Shown here: one piece after another, positions 16,153 through 28,397 of the stretch
Position numbering within the stretch: position 1 is the stretch's first letter
Layout: every line of letters begins with the position of its first letter
From: Flaccisagitta enflata
Taxonomy: Eukaryota; Chaetognatha; Sagittoidea; Aphragmophora
Direction of reading: 5' to 3'
NCBI GenBank assembly: GCA_965153355.1
Contig: OZ231126.1
Span: 53,568,001 to 53,632,000, forward strand
DNA length: 64,000 nt
Notes under the pieces: model-generated
Database searches by the model: none
What the model saw: only the letters and a program-made list of their open reading frames with translations
Told to the model about the DNA's origin: nothing
Position numbers and translations under genes: made by a program

Positions 16153-16545
16153 AACTCGAAGCTAGGTAAAGCAAGCGAGCAAGCACGCGAAATGAGTCAT
16201 TTTTATTCATAGTTAATGTTTATAGAAACTTCTATCCGTTTTAAACGCGAACGACATAGTGTGGTTGATCCGATGTTTGTTTGAGTAGGCATGAAATTTT
16301 AAGCTAGTTTGAGCTTGTTGAAGTTGTTTTGATGTCCATCTAAACCTAACTCGAAGCTAGGTAAAGCAAACGAGCAAGCACGCAAAATGAGACATTTTTT
16401 TTTTTTTTTTTGATTAAAGAAACCCGGATCAGTTTTTAACGTAAACCACATAGTGAAGATGTTTGTTTGAGTTTGTTGATGTTGTTTTGATGTCCATTTT
16501 AACACAACTCGAAGCTAGGTAAAGCAAACGAGCGAGCACGCAATC
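16153..16545. repeat. tandem repeat of about 160-195 bp
   Basis: The block ACTCGAAGCTAGGTAAAGCA occurs at about 16153, 16347 and 16506. Each is followed by ACGAGCAAGCACGC-like sequence, and the first two by a T-rich loop and a TTGATGTTGTTTTGATG-like stretch. Bases 16546-17080 hold no gene. Confidence 0.75.
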
Positions 16546-17102
16546 AAGTTACACCGTTATTAGGACATAGCGCGAATCAAACCCGAAGTGTAGAGCACAT
16601 GAATTGTCGTTCTGTAGTTATTCCCTTTTGAGTTATGTTTCACAGTTTACCAGAATATTTTCATTATTTGGTCGAGAAATCGAAGTTGAGAATATTTGTC
16701 TTAAATTATCGAAGGATATTTGTCGACGTAATCACGAAGAGTCTCGCCCATGGATTTGAGACAAAAATGAATTATGTAAAATTACCCCAAATTTATCAAA
16801 AATCAATTTTATCAAAAGGGGGAAAAATGGCATTTTGCCGCCAAAATGAAGCCATCATTGAGCGAACTTAAAACGGCACTCTACACGAGAATACCATGTT
16901 AATTCCTACCATGTTTTCTACCAAAAAAAAACTCAAAGCAGTTTGTTGTCTGAATTAAGTTTGGAGAAAATCCATATTGTGGCAAAGCTTATTTGAGGGC
17001 AAAATCCAGTCAAGTAACAAGCGAGAAAAATCTTATATGATGGCATGATGTGTTATTTATAATTACATATTCTTTTCCGCCAAAGTTGTGGGAAACAAAA
17101 AT

Positions 17103-17256
17103 GGCCAACACCAACTTGGCACGCAGAGGAGAGGGGAAGGCCGGGGAAAAAGGTTATCAAAAGGAAATCTAAACTTTATTTCAAAAATAAGCCATCAAAA
17201 AATTTTGGTAGCCCCAACTTGGCACACAGAGGAGAGGAAGCTACCAGGGAAAAAAA
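17103..17256. repeat. structured motifs i and j
   Basis: Copy i: GGCC (17103-17106) with GGCC (17139-17142). Copy j: TGGTAGC (17206-17212) with GCTACCA (17240-17246), the best closing stem at seven perfect pairs. Both enclose CCAACTTGGCAC then CAGAGGAGAGG, and are followed by GGGAAAAA. Confidence 0.75.
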
Positions 17257-17837
17257 TAGGTAAAAAAAAAAATAGGGAGAAAAGATTCCTATCTTGAACG
17301 ATCAATTAACTTGAGTTCAATCAGCCTTTGCTACGGCTCATACGGAGAGAAAATTGTCCTCAGTCTTGTTCATTGAAATGCGCTGTTAAACTGAGATCAC
17401 TCTTAAAAAGGCCCTTTCTCGTTCTGATGATAACAAGCTTCTCACGATCAGCAAAATCTGCCTAGTGTTAGCAACGTCCTTTAAATGTTATCTTGTTTGC
17501 AGTGTATGAGTCCCGCGACATTCAGGATTCCATGCTTGACCTTAGCCTTTAAAGCTTAAATGTGAAATTTTTCTTTTGTTTCATGAGCGCTGCTGAATGA
17601 TGATAGTATATTCATGATTTCTTAGTCGCATCAATTCCCCTTTGAGATGATGGTGGCGACGTAACCGTAGAGAGGTAGAGTAGTAACTCGACTTGGGAGA
17701 GAAGTAACTTCAGAGTGCAAAATTTCAAAGAAGAGTAATGTAGAGCGAGAGAAGTGACTTAATGTAAGAAACTTAATGTTAGTAGAATAGTCAAGCGCGA
17801 GGGAAGGTTTGACGTAGAGAAGTGAGCCAATGTGAGA

Positions 17838-18070
17838 AAGAGAATCAGGAAGATGGGTAGTTTCAGGAAAAAAGAGGAGCCTGTCGATGCTTGAGAGAGA
17901 ATGCCGGAGAAAGGAAGTCAGATGTCGTAAGAGCGAGTCATTGTGAGAAATAGAATGGCGAAGATGGGATGTTTAATGAAGAAAGAAAAGCGAGTTTGTC
18001 TAAGAAATGATGGCGGAGAAGGAAAGTCTGGCGTAGGAAGAGAGGCGGGTTGACGTAAGAAAGAAAGTCG
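17838..18070. repeat. degenerate duplication, about 112-bp period
   Basis: GGAAGATGGGTAGTTTC and CGAAGATGGGATGTTTA start two purine-rich units that share GCCGGAGAAAGGAAGTC / GGCGGAGAAGGAAAGTC. Bases 17257-17837 show no gene. Confidence 0.5.
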
Positions 18071-18147
18071 TCGTCAGCAAGAGAACGAGAAAAAGTCGGA
18101 TGATTAGATGGGGCGAGGTTGTTTGAAAATTGATGGAGTGAAAGAGT

Positions 18148-18340
18148 GCGCCCTTGACCAAACGTTATCAATCGATAAACGAGCAGAGGACGCGGGAAGG
18201 GGGTTATAATTGGTTACGTGATACATGAGGGGGGGGGGGGTGAAATCGGAGGAGGATAAATGGCGTATTGGGAGGTTAATGCCTCAAACACAAGGTCTAT
18301 AAATTTATAGAGTGCAGGAGGCAGGGAAAGGGGGAGAAGG
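18148..18340. repeat. structured motifs k and l
   Basis: Motif l (18148-18205) has an inner hairpin TTATC-AATC-GATAA but a weak closing stem. Motif k closes with TGCCTC (18280-18285) and GAGGCA (18318-18323), with a perfect 16-bp inner palindrome TCTATAAATTTATAGA at 18296. Both are followed by GGGAAAGGGGG-type purines. Bases 18345-18948 hold no gene. Confidence 0.6.
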
Positions 18341-18948
18341 GGAAAACTAGGGGCAAGAGAAACGATGAGAAAGAGGCTTAATGTGAATGGCACTCAGACT
18401 TGTTACTGATTCTCCTTTGAGAGGCAAAGCTGGTTAGGGCGCAAATTTGCTTTGACGCTAAAACGCGTTTCTCGATTGTTTTTCAACTGTGATTTGGAAG
18501 CTGGTTTCAAGCTTTTTCTAGGCTCGTAGATTTGAATTCTGTATGCGTTTTGCCATAAAGCGCCAACTGAAATGTCTGAGAACACAAAGTAAGAATCGAA
18601 CTAGTTATCTGGGTTGAAATTGACGATCTGTCTCTTCTTCAAGCTTGACTGTATGAATTGTAATATAGATTATCGCCAAGCAGTGTTCTTTAGCTTGAAA
18701 TTAGATTAGAAACAAACGCTTCCAATGAGGGAAAGCCCAACAGAGATGTTAATGAGCAGATTCAGCCTCGTGGGTATGCGTGCCTTTCAACGATATAGTC
18801 AGAGAATTCTCTCGAACGATTTTAAAACACTTTTCATCTTGCACTTGAGGGTGGAATAAGTTATCTTCCTGCACTAAATGTGGAAAATAGAAGTCGTTGA
18901 GAATGGGTAGGTTTACTAAACCAGCCGCTTACTTTGCCACTCGACTTA

Positions 18949-19301
18949 TCACTGAACCTGCCACTGAACTTGCCACTGAACTTGCCACTGAACTTGCCAC
19001 TGAACTTGCCACTGAACTTGCCACTGAACTTGCCACTGAACTTGCCACTGAACTTGTCACTGAACTTGTCACTGAACTTGTCACTGAACTTGTCACTGAA
19101 CTTGTCACTGAACTTGTCACTGAACTTGTCACTGAACTTGTCACTGAACTTGTCACTGAACTTGTCACTGAACTTGTCAATGAACTTGTCACTGAACTTG
19201 TCACTGAACTTGTCACTGAACTTGTCACTGAACTTGTCACTGAACTTGTCACTGAACTTGTCACTGAACTTGTCACTGAACTTGTCACTGAACTTGTCAC
19301 C
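18949..19301. repeat. 12-bp tandem array, about 29 units
   Basis: Unit ACTGAACTTGTC. The first block of about eight units ends in GCC, the rest in GTC; one unit at 19177 starts AATG. The array is open in several frames only because 12 is a multiple of three. Confidence 0.97.
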
Positions 19302-19837
19302 TATATTAGCATATAGCCCGTCGTGCTCACCTCGCCTTGCTTGATGCTTAACTCGCCCTACTTGTTACTTCACCTGCCCTCACTTAACCATAACTTGCCG
19401 CATCTCAAAATCGGCAAAATGCCGCAAAATCTGTCCGCTTGCATCAAAAATTGTGTCCGTGATAAAAAGTGGCGCAGTAAGAGGTGATTAAAATCCGTAA
19501 CTAATTTAAAGCAGGCGGCCTTAACACTCAAGACCGATGGGTGAATGCCTTTAAAAAACCAGACTCAGGTCTAAATGTGAATTCTGAACGTGAGCCCGGA
19601 CAATTAATAAATTGGAAGCTGGTGGAGTGAATAGTAAATTAAAGGACTGCGCCTTACAATTGTGACTTTCCTTTAGCTGGATCAAATGTGAGCCAGGGAC
19701 ATGAATTAGGGCAATTCATAAACTGAAAATCGGTGGAGTGAATACTGACAACAATGGGCCAATTGCCGCGCGTGTAGAGGCAAACCGATAGCAAGGAGGA
19801 AAATGGTTTGACATAAAAAGAGATGGACCTTTGGGGG

Positions 19838-19898
19838 TGGGGACCAACGGGTCAAGGGCGTCCAATCGGACGAGACACGATGGCCAGGGGAAAAAAAC
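19838..19898. repeat. structured motif, copy m
   Basis: Inner hairpin CGTCC-AATC-GGACG (19859-19872). The outer arms GGACCA and TGGCC pair with one bulge, followed by AGGGGAAAAAAACGGG. Bases 19302-19837 and 19899-21840 show no gene or clear repeat. Confidence 0.55.
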
Positions 19899-21840
19899 GG
19901 GCATGTAAAAAAAACCTTAAATCTGAACAGATATGAATGATCCGCCAAGATTGGCTGATAAGTGTTGTATAAAGGAGTGACGTCACATATTGCTTATTTG
20001 AGAGCAATCGTAAAGTTTTTTCCCTTGGTTTTAAATATGCATCGATGGAAGTAGAGAGGAAATGAATGCACCGAGTGAGGTCGAGAATAAATGCGAGTGT
20101 GTCATACCGCTCCAAACTTGAGACCGGAGAAGAGGAAAGGTGGGGGAAATTAAAATGAAACAAATATGGCATCGGTTTAGATTTATTAGCAAGGCACAAA
20201 ATGGAAGCAAGACACAAAATGATGAGTGATGAGAACTCATAAGGAACGCCGGCTTTTTGTAAAATCGATAAATAAACATCTGTTTCCGGCAATGGGTAAG
20301 GGAGAAATAGCCTGAAGTTGAGTCTGAAATTGTAATCATCAAGATTTCCGGGGGCTACAAAAATGGATTGCCCATATCAGCGATTGCCACCTGCGCTCAC
20401 TTTCAAGTGGGGGGGGGGGTCAAAGACAAGTGGGTAATCCCCAATACCTAACCACAAGGGCAAGCAGGCCATGTAACGGTGGCTTATTTTTAACAGGATT
20501 GAAGCTGGGCTGCAATGCTTAAGCATAGAACTTTTAATTTCAACGACCTTTGGGTTGTTTCAAGGCAAACAGAGACCTTAAGAAAGAGTTTCATATCTCT
20601 GCTTAACTGGCTTACGCACAGCCGTGATGCGTTGACTGGTATTCCGCGTGTTTTACGAAGTACTACAAAATACAGAGGGAACACCTATACAGTTCCCTCC
20701 TGTGTAATGGACTGGACGATGTACGGGAGAGTTCAAGCTGAAGTGCTGGGGGCGTTTGTATTGTAGAAAGTGTTTGGAATTCCTTGTAGTTGTGGTGCAC
20801 CCACTGGCGAAGGCAATGGATTCCCATCCCGGTAGCCCGAATCGATATACGAAACACCTTGCCGGTCGCTGAACTGGGGGTGGGACAAATGACGACGAAA
20901 CGATACAGACGACGAAACTCGGGGAAGTCCCAACACAGGCCAGATAAATGGAGAGATGAGGAGCAGAAAAATGAAAGAAATGGAAAAATTCCAGAAAATC
21001 AAGGTTGAAAATGCGACTTATTAGGTGCACGGGCACAAAATTTCATGCTTTTTCTCTGCCACCGAACCCTCAAAGCATGAAAGTCGACTTAAAGTGTCTG
21101 AAGGAAGACGGAAACTAAATTAGTTTACCTTGATTTTGATCCAATGGGCGTGGCATAATGGGTAATGAAATCATTTACCAATATCTTTATAGAGGACTTT
21201 CGGCGCCATCAGGAAATGTAAATGTAGGTAGAACTAACCAAATTCTTTTTATCCAAAAAGAAAACTGAAATAAATGGAGCCGGCATGAGATAATTCTTGA
21301 TTGTATGCTTTACGCAATTGCGGCTGAGATCCTTTTACCAGTGGGTGTACCTCAGTACAGCACGGCCGTTTACACTAGTGAAACAGGACCTGAATCAATC
21401 CATGGGTGAAGGCAATACTTCATATTGGCCAATTGGGGCCGTTACGAAACCTACCGACCTTACCTAAATATATGTCATAAGATGGGGTAAGGAAGTACAG
21501 AGTGATAAGATTTGAAGCGGCTCAGATGTCCGATGAAAATAAGCACCCACATTGATATCGGAAAACAAGAAGGAATGGAAACTTAGCCCGGTAAAAAGCG
21601 GGAGAATAAATGCCGGTAACTTAAAATGAATTGAGTGGCAAAATATAGGGGCAAAATGCCGGTAAAATTTGATAACTTAAGCTTTAAACGATGCACGATG
21701 CGACGTGATGGACTGTCATCTTATCAAAATCAAAACAATTGGCATAAAGTTACTTGAAAGCCACGTGGTTTAAGAAAATTTGCGGGGGCCTCGGGTGATG
21801 AAATGTACACACCAAATGTGTACTCCGGACGATGTTCCAC

Positions 21841-22441
21841 TGTAACAGAGGAACTGATGCCTTGGCTGGAAGCTGGCCTGGTGATCCTAGACTGAGCTGT
21901 CCATTGGCAACAGTGCCATACTGCCACTGATTGCTCCTACCTGCCATGATACTACCCTGCTTTGTCTTACCTTACCAAACTAGGCCTAAGGAAGAGTACA
22001 CAAGAGATACTGATATGACACTTTATTACAACCTAAGAGAAGGTATAGAGGTGGCAGTCAAGCTGCATAACCTCAACTCAGAAACCCAAGTTGAGGATAG
22101 AATGGTTTGGTGAGATACTATCAAATCCCACAAACAATATCAATATCATACAAACCAAGAGTATCATTATGAAGTATCACATGAACCGAAGCATACATCT
22201 ATCATATGATCATCCTTTATCATAAGTATCATTATAAGCAATCACTTGACCACCATTACAAATATCCATGAATTATATCAAGACAACATTGACAAGCTAA
22301 AGCTCTAACCGCAATATGCTAAGGAGACTTTGGAAGCCTCTGGCTTCCAAGTCTCATACACCGGCTCTGATAAAAGGCTAACGGCCGGTCAAGGCTCTCT
22401 CCGGTTACCACTACCGCCACCTTGCTTTGCCCGGTCGCACA
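21841..22441. repeat. 3' LTR (601 bp)
   Basis: Identical to 10544-11144. The left neighbour is GGACGATGTTCCAC; the right neighbour is CACACACACAC, the other half of the split CA array. Confidence 0.85.
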
Positions 22442-22471
22442 CACACACACTCACACACACACACACACACA
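22442..22471. repeat. (CA)n microsatellite, right side of insertion
   Basis: A short CA run with one TC, continuing the array broken at 10543. Bases 22472-23510 are AT-rich with no gene or repeat that I can name. Confidence 0.9.
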
Positions 22472-23510
22472 TCATTTAAGTTAGAATTCTGTATCTAATA
22501 TTGCTTTAAATGACCTGATGCAGTTGTTCAAAGATACATGCTTTGATTCTTGAATCTTGTACGGAAAAATTGCAGCAACAATTATGAGTAGGAATTATGC
22601 GTAGGAATTGATTTTTTTCATCGGTTAACGGGTGTTAGAAAAAAGAATGGTAAGTAGTTTTTGATCTTCATTGGGGATTTAGAACAAACAAGGAAATACT
22701 AATAGATAAGATATAGTAAGCCTAACAAATTTGTCTGGAAATTTTGATGCTGAGCTAATGAAATAAACAATGTTTTCCGTAATTATTTCAAACAAGACAA
22801 AATACATGCTTTTCTGGTCAGCGCTGGCACAGTATCCTTAAGGGCAATTATTTTGTAGAAACCTGCTTTGTGGAATTTGTAGTGTCTTCACGCTTAAGGA
22901 AGAAAACATGATAATACTGTGATATTTATCAAAAAAACACAATAATCATGTTTTCGTCCTTGAGCTTGAAAGCACCGAAAGACACAAATAAAAAAGAACC
23001 CTACATTTCTTTGTGTAGGAAAGTCAACTTGGGTTGGTTCCTCGAAAGAGCGAGAGAAAATGCGATGTCGGAATTTTCTCCCTGCGTTAGAATAGATCCC
23101 ATGCGACAAATATGAAAGAATATTGTCCAAATGCAACGAATTTCATTCGTTTTTGGCCAAAATCATGTCCCGGTCATTTTTTTTCTTCAAAAAAATTGTA
23201 TAAGTAATTAAAGAAATAAGGAAGCTTAGAATAAAGGGTTGTTACGGCTCAACTTGGGCGATGTGAGGTAACGTGAGCTGCATGTTATATCCCCAGAGTA
23301 TGACCAATTCACACCTGTTTTCATTTTTACTCCATGACAACGCGCGTTGACGCGATAAAAAAAAGAAACAGCCTATAACTTGCAAAAGCTACAACCAAAT
23401 AGTCACAAATCAACAAGGTAATCTTGTAATCAACGTTTTGTGCGCAGTCAAGAAGGATCAAATCAAAGGCAAACGTAACAAGACTCTGATATCGAAGCAC
23501 CATAAACAAC

Positions 23511-23887
23511 TGCCACCAAAAAAAAAACACAACAAAGCAACAACAACAACAATGACAACAACAACTACAAGGGCATTGACGACAACAACAACAACAAAGC
23601 AAACAGCAACAATAACAATGCAAACAACAACAATGCAGACAACAAAGAGAACAATAACATTGATAAGAACAACAAAAACATCAATCAAAACAACGAGATC
23701 AATAACACTAGTAATACAAAATAAAAATAATAATATACAAAACAATAAAGCAAACAACCAAAAGTAACAAATAACGTTGGAATAAGATAACAACGACAAC
23801 AATAATGACGAAAACGACGACAACAACGACATCAACGACAACGACAACGACAATGACTATGACGACAATGACAACAACAACGACAGC

Positions 23888-23922
<35 letters not shown>

Positions 23923-24045
23923 AAACATCAACAACAACAATAACAATACAATGACCAATCAAAAACGATAAACAACTAACAATAACAATAATACAGGGCA
24001 TTGATAAATAACAATAATATAACAATGACAACAACAACGAGAGAG
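23511..24045. repeat. (AAC)n-rich low-complexity tract
   Basis: Degenerate AAC/ACA/GAC trinucleotides over more than 500 bp. ORFs on either strand here are artefacts. Bases 24046-24985 contain nothing I recognise. Confidence 0.95.
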
Positions 24046-24990
24046 AGGAGAGACAATCAGCTTCAGTGTAGTCATCATCCAATTCTACATGCTTGTCATA
24101 TGAATTCAGTATTATTCATAGTTGGGCCTTTTCCAATTATTTGTTCAAAATTGCTGTTAGTCTTAAATGGCTTTTTTTAATGAAAATGGGAATTTTACCT
24201 TTTCCCCCAATAAAAACAATATTTTTGGTCTTTTTGACAAATCTTGTCCATTGATTAGCCCAAGAAGAGAGGGACAGTGGTCGAGAAAAAGTAAGCAGAA
24301 ACACCCAATAGGGCGATTTTACAACTTTTTAGTCACAACGACATAAAACACCAAAAAAAGTGAGTTACAAGGTATAAAATGAAACTCCTTGCAATACTGC
24401 ATCGACTCATACCGGTCATAAGGGGTTCGAAGAAAAAATTTTTTTTTCGTTTACATTGCTACTTTGTGTGCCAATTGCGGTTTCAATCTTTTTGAGCATC
24501 CATTAAAGAAAGAAAATACTTTCTTTAAAAGGAATTCTTATCGATAACACCTGCCAAAAAAAATAGGTGGAATAATTATTAAGCATAAAAACAAAACCTG
24601 AAAATCATGTTTCTAGCTAGCCCTGATGATATTTCTACTTCAGTGTAACAATACCTTTGCCCTGCTACAGCTCAAATTTCATTACATTGCATTGGGCCCA
24701 CGAGAAATGTGCTTAATATGCTACCCGTTCTACCAATGCTTCTACTTTTTTTCGACCGATTGCTCGTCAGGTGTGACGGCAGAAGCTGCAAAATGATGAA
24801 AACGCTGCATGAGACCGACGCATCAAAATACAGACAGACGAATGAACAGACCCTTGTTTTTCTTTGGTTCTTTGATTTCACCACTTCACCACACCTTCAC
24901 ATTTACCCAGAATAAACAAGCGAATCAATAGTCATTTTGCAAAGAATTCAAGGTGGGTCTCAGTCTCAACTCGTCTTTTGTCAACGGTAA

Positions 24991-25196
24991 GAGTTTTTTG
25001 TCGCGTGCACGCGACTCTACAATCCGCTATGTTGGTCAGTCCATCGTTTGGTTGGTCGGTAAAACTTAGCTTTTTTTGGAAATTTCGGGTTTTTTTTGCA
25101 TTACTGCTCCTGCCCAAATACTTGGTTAGCCTTTTTTATCCCCGCCCATACCCACCCGCACGCAACTTTTGCAGCCGTGTATATGGCCTTGTTTTT
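24991..25196 (+). mobile_element. family A element
   Basis: 5' palindrome AGTCGCGTGCACGCGACT, then GGTCGGT repeats, GCTCCTGCCC, CCCACCCGCACGCAACT and GCAGCCGTGTATATGGCC with a CTTGTT end. The 3' arm GCACGCAACT differs from the expected GCACGCGACT at one base. Confidence 0.8.
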
Positions 25197-25221
25197 TTCA
25201 ATATGTAATATTGAGCTAGAT

Positions 25222-25226
<5 letters not shown>

Positions 25227-25276
<50 letters not shown>

Positions 25277-25319
25277 AAGAGAAAGAGAAAGAGAAAGAGA
25301 AAGAAAAAGAAAAAGAGAG

Positions 25320-25411
<92 letters not shown>
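25227..25411. repeat. (GA)n/(GAAA)n microsatellite
   Basis: About 180 bp of GA with GAAAGA interruptions. Confidence 0.97.
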
Positions 25412-25413
<2 letters not shown>

Positions 25414-25559
25414 AGATTCCTAAAATCTCAGAATCACATAGGCCAGAAAAATCTAGATCTAGACCAAGGAAACAAGGTACCTAGTCTCACGCATCAGCAT
25501 TTACTAGATGGTCAGCTTAAGTTTTATGTCGGAGCGTCTTGGATATGAGTCTTAAGAGC

Positions 25560-25930
25560 CAGGATCTTGACCTGAAAGGCCAGGTTCTAGATCTCAGCTA
25601 CCTTGATCTGAGTTAAACTGGTCATGAGCTGGGTCTAAGAGGCAATAATTTGGGTCCTAATTTGGGTCTTAGAGATTTGAGAGAGGGATTTGGGATTGCA
25701 AGTCAAAATTTGGACCATTTCACCTTCATTTGGGCGCCTCTCAAACCGGCCTTCACGAGCCTCATCAGTCCTTTTAGGCCTCAACTCACCCCTCATAGCA
25801 CTCGAATCCGTAATCATATATAGGCACATAAGCACTTTTGGGCCCCTTATAATCCACCTAGGCGCTAGAAACTTCTCTCTTAGTCTTCAAATAAGCTCTG
25901 GCAAAGGGTATCGCTGACCAAATATAGGCC
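25560..25930 (+). mobile_element. family B relative, fragment
   Basis: Only the 3' part is clear: TCAAATAAGCTCTGGCAAAG then GGGTATCGCTGACC. Upstream are degenerate GTCTTAGAGATTTGAG and CCTCAACTCACCCC-like units. No left arm is found. Confidence 0.4.
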
Positions 25931-25976
25931 TAGCGCGACTGGCTTATCCTTGTAACCTGTTTGTTCGAGGGAGAAA

Positions 25977-26253
25977 AAACAAGGCCAGATACACGGCTAC
26001 CTTAGTCGCGTGCGGGTGGGCAGGGGCAGTATTTGAGTTACTAAAGCATTTGGCAAGGAGCAGTGAGGCCAAAGACCGTAAAAACATAAAAAAAGTAAAA
26101 TGGGGACCGACCGACCGACCGACCGGCCGACCGACAGACCAACCGACCGACCGACCGACCGACCGACCGACCGACCGACCGACCGACCAACCAACCGACC
26201 AACTGACCAACCTACCGACAAAGCGTGTAGAGTCGCGTAGCATGCGACTAAAA
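25977..26253 (-). mobile_element. family A element, reverse orientation
   Basis: Read on the minus strand: a decayed palindrome AGTCGCATGCTACGCGACT, TTTGTCGGTAGG, a long GGTC array, GCACGCGACT, GTAGCCGTGTATCTGGCC and CTTGTTTTT. The + strand shows this as ACAAGGCC...CGACCGACC...AGTCGCGTAGC. Adjacent to, and opposite in direction from, the 2-kb copy that follows. Confidence 0.85.
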
Positions 26254-26279
26254 ATGGTTGCGGATTCCGAGTCCTAATT

Positions 26280-26410
26280 TTTTAGTCGCGTGCACGCGAC
26301 TCTACACCCCGCTTTGTCGGTCCATCCATCCATCCGTTCGTCCGTCATCCGTCCGTCCGTCTGTCCGTCCGTCCGTCCGTCCGTCCGTCCGTCCGTCCGT
26401 CCGTCCGTCC

Positions 26411-26441
<31 letters not shown>

Positions 26442-28297
26442 CATCCGTCCGTCCGTCCCTCACACTACTTTTTCACAATATATCATCAACTCTTAAGTCA
26501 TTTTAAGTCATTTTTAGTCATTTTTAGTCATTCTCAGTCATTTTAAGTCATTCTAAGTCATTCTAAGTCATTTTAAGTAATTTTAAGTCATTTTAGTCAT
26601 CATTGTCATTTTAGTTAATGTAGTCGTTTTTATCATTTAAAGTCATTTTAAGTCATTTTTATTCATTCTGAGTCATTCTAAGTCATTCTAAGCCATTCTA
26701 AGTCATTCTAAGTCATTCTTAGTCATTCTAAGTCATTTCAAGTTATTATTGTCATACGTTACTTTTTTATCACTTTTATTTTCTCAAGTCATTTTTAGTC
26801 ATTCTAAGTCATTTTAAGTCAATTTAAGTGATTCTAAGTGATTCTAAGTCATTTCAAGTCATTATTGTCATTTAAGTCAATATGGTCCTTTTCATCATTT
26901 TTGGTCATTCTAAGTCATCCTAAGTAATTTTAGGTCATTCTAAATCATTTTTAGTCATTTTTAGTTATCATTGTTATTTTTTTCAATGTTGTACTTTACA
27001 TCATTATAAGTCATTCTAAGTCATATCAAGTCATTCTGAGTCAATTACATGTCATTATATGATTACAGGTAATTATTGACGATTATAGGTAATTATAGGT
27101 CATTATACAATTATAGGTAATCATATGTCATTGTAAGTGATTATAGGTGACTATGTAATTATAAGTAATTATAGGTAATTATAAGTAATCATAGGTCATT
27201 ATAGGTAGTTATAGGTCATAGGTTATAGGTTATTTAATCATAGGTAAGTATAGGTAACTATAGATCAGTAGGCAATTACAGGTTATTATAGGTACTTACA
27301 GGTAATCATTGGTAATCATAGGTAATTATACGTCATTACAGGTCATTATAGGTCATCATGCAGTTATAAGTAATCATAGGTTATCATAGGGAATTGTAGG
27401 TAATTATAGGTCATTATAGGTAACTACAGGTGATTATGTAATTATAGGTAATTGTAGGTCATGATAGGTGATAATAGGTCATTATGCAAATAAATTTAAT
27501 CATAGTTATTATGTAATTATAGGTTATTATAGGTAATCATAGGTTATTATAGCTAATCATAGGTCATTTTAGGTTATCATGTAATTATAGGTAGTTATAA
27601 GTCATTAAATGTCATTATAGGTAATTATAGGTAATTATAGGTGATTATAGGTCATTATGCAATTATAGGTAGTTACATGTCAATATGTTATTATAGGAAA
27701 TTGTAGGTAGTTATTGGTAATCATAGGTCATCTTAGGTAATTATAGCTCAATTTGTAATTACAGAAAATTATAGGTAATTATAGGTCATTATGCAATTAT
27801 AGGTAATCATAGGTAATCTAAGGTCTTTATAGGTAATTATAGGTCATTTTGTAATTAAAGGTAATTATAGGTAATTAAAGGTTATTATAGGTAATCATAG
27901 GTCAATAGGTAATTAAAGGTCATGGTACAATTATAGGTCATTTTGTAATCATAGGTAATTACTGGTAATTATAGGTAACCATAGTCAGTAAAGGTAATAA
28001 TAGGTAATTATTATTATTTCTTCAGAAATTATAGGTTTCGGTAATCATAGGTCATTATGGGTAATTATGGGTCATAAAATTATGGGTAATTATAAAATTT
28101 TAGGTAATTAAAGGTCGTTATTTGTTATTAAAGGTGATAGTGTAATTTCAGGTAATTACAGCTAGTTACAGGCCATTATAGTCATTATAGGTAATTATAG
28201 TCATTGTTGTCATTACAGGAAATAATGTACTTATGCAAATGTAAGTAATCATATAAGTCTCGCACGCGACTTTTAGGTGTTGGCCTTGTTAATTCTA
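26280..28297 (+). mobile_element. satellite-expanded 2-kb family A element
   Basis: It starts with the perfect palindrome AGTCGCGTGCACGCGACT, then a CCGT/CTGT array. About 500 bp of degenerate AAGTCATTTT units follow, then about 1.2 kb of TAATTATAGG/TCATTATAGG units. It ends with GCACGCGACT, exactly complementary to the first ten bases, plus AGGTGTTGGCCTTGTT. The ends match short copies of about 250 bp (42172, 7537), so the body has expanded about eight-fold by repeat gain. Confidence 0.8.
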
Positions 28298-28397
28298 TTG
28301 TTCCGTTTCAGGTTTGAAGATTGACGTTGGTCTCTATTCTAAGCGTCTCACTGTCCAAACAAAACCTCGCCTAAAACCTGTGCGTATGGCAGAGATT

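Noticed and set aside
12033-17256. Hammerhead or twister ribozyme for the hairpin motif
   Set aside because: The hammerhead core boxes (CTGANGA and GAAA) are absent, and I cannot match twister.
24740-24900. RCDGRSCK frame as the missing last exon of the broken Ly6 copy
   Set aside because: Cysteine spacing and splice phase do not match the 116-bp last exon of the paralogues.
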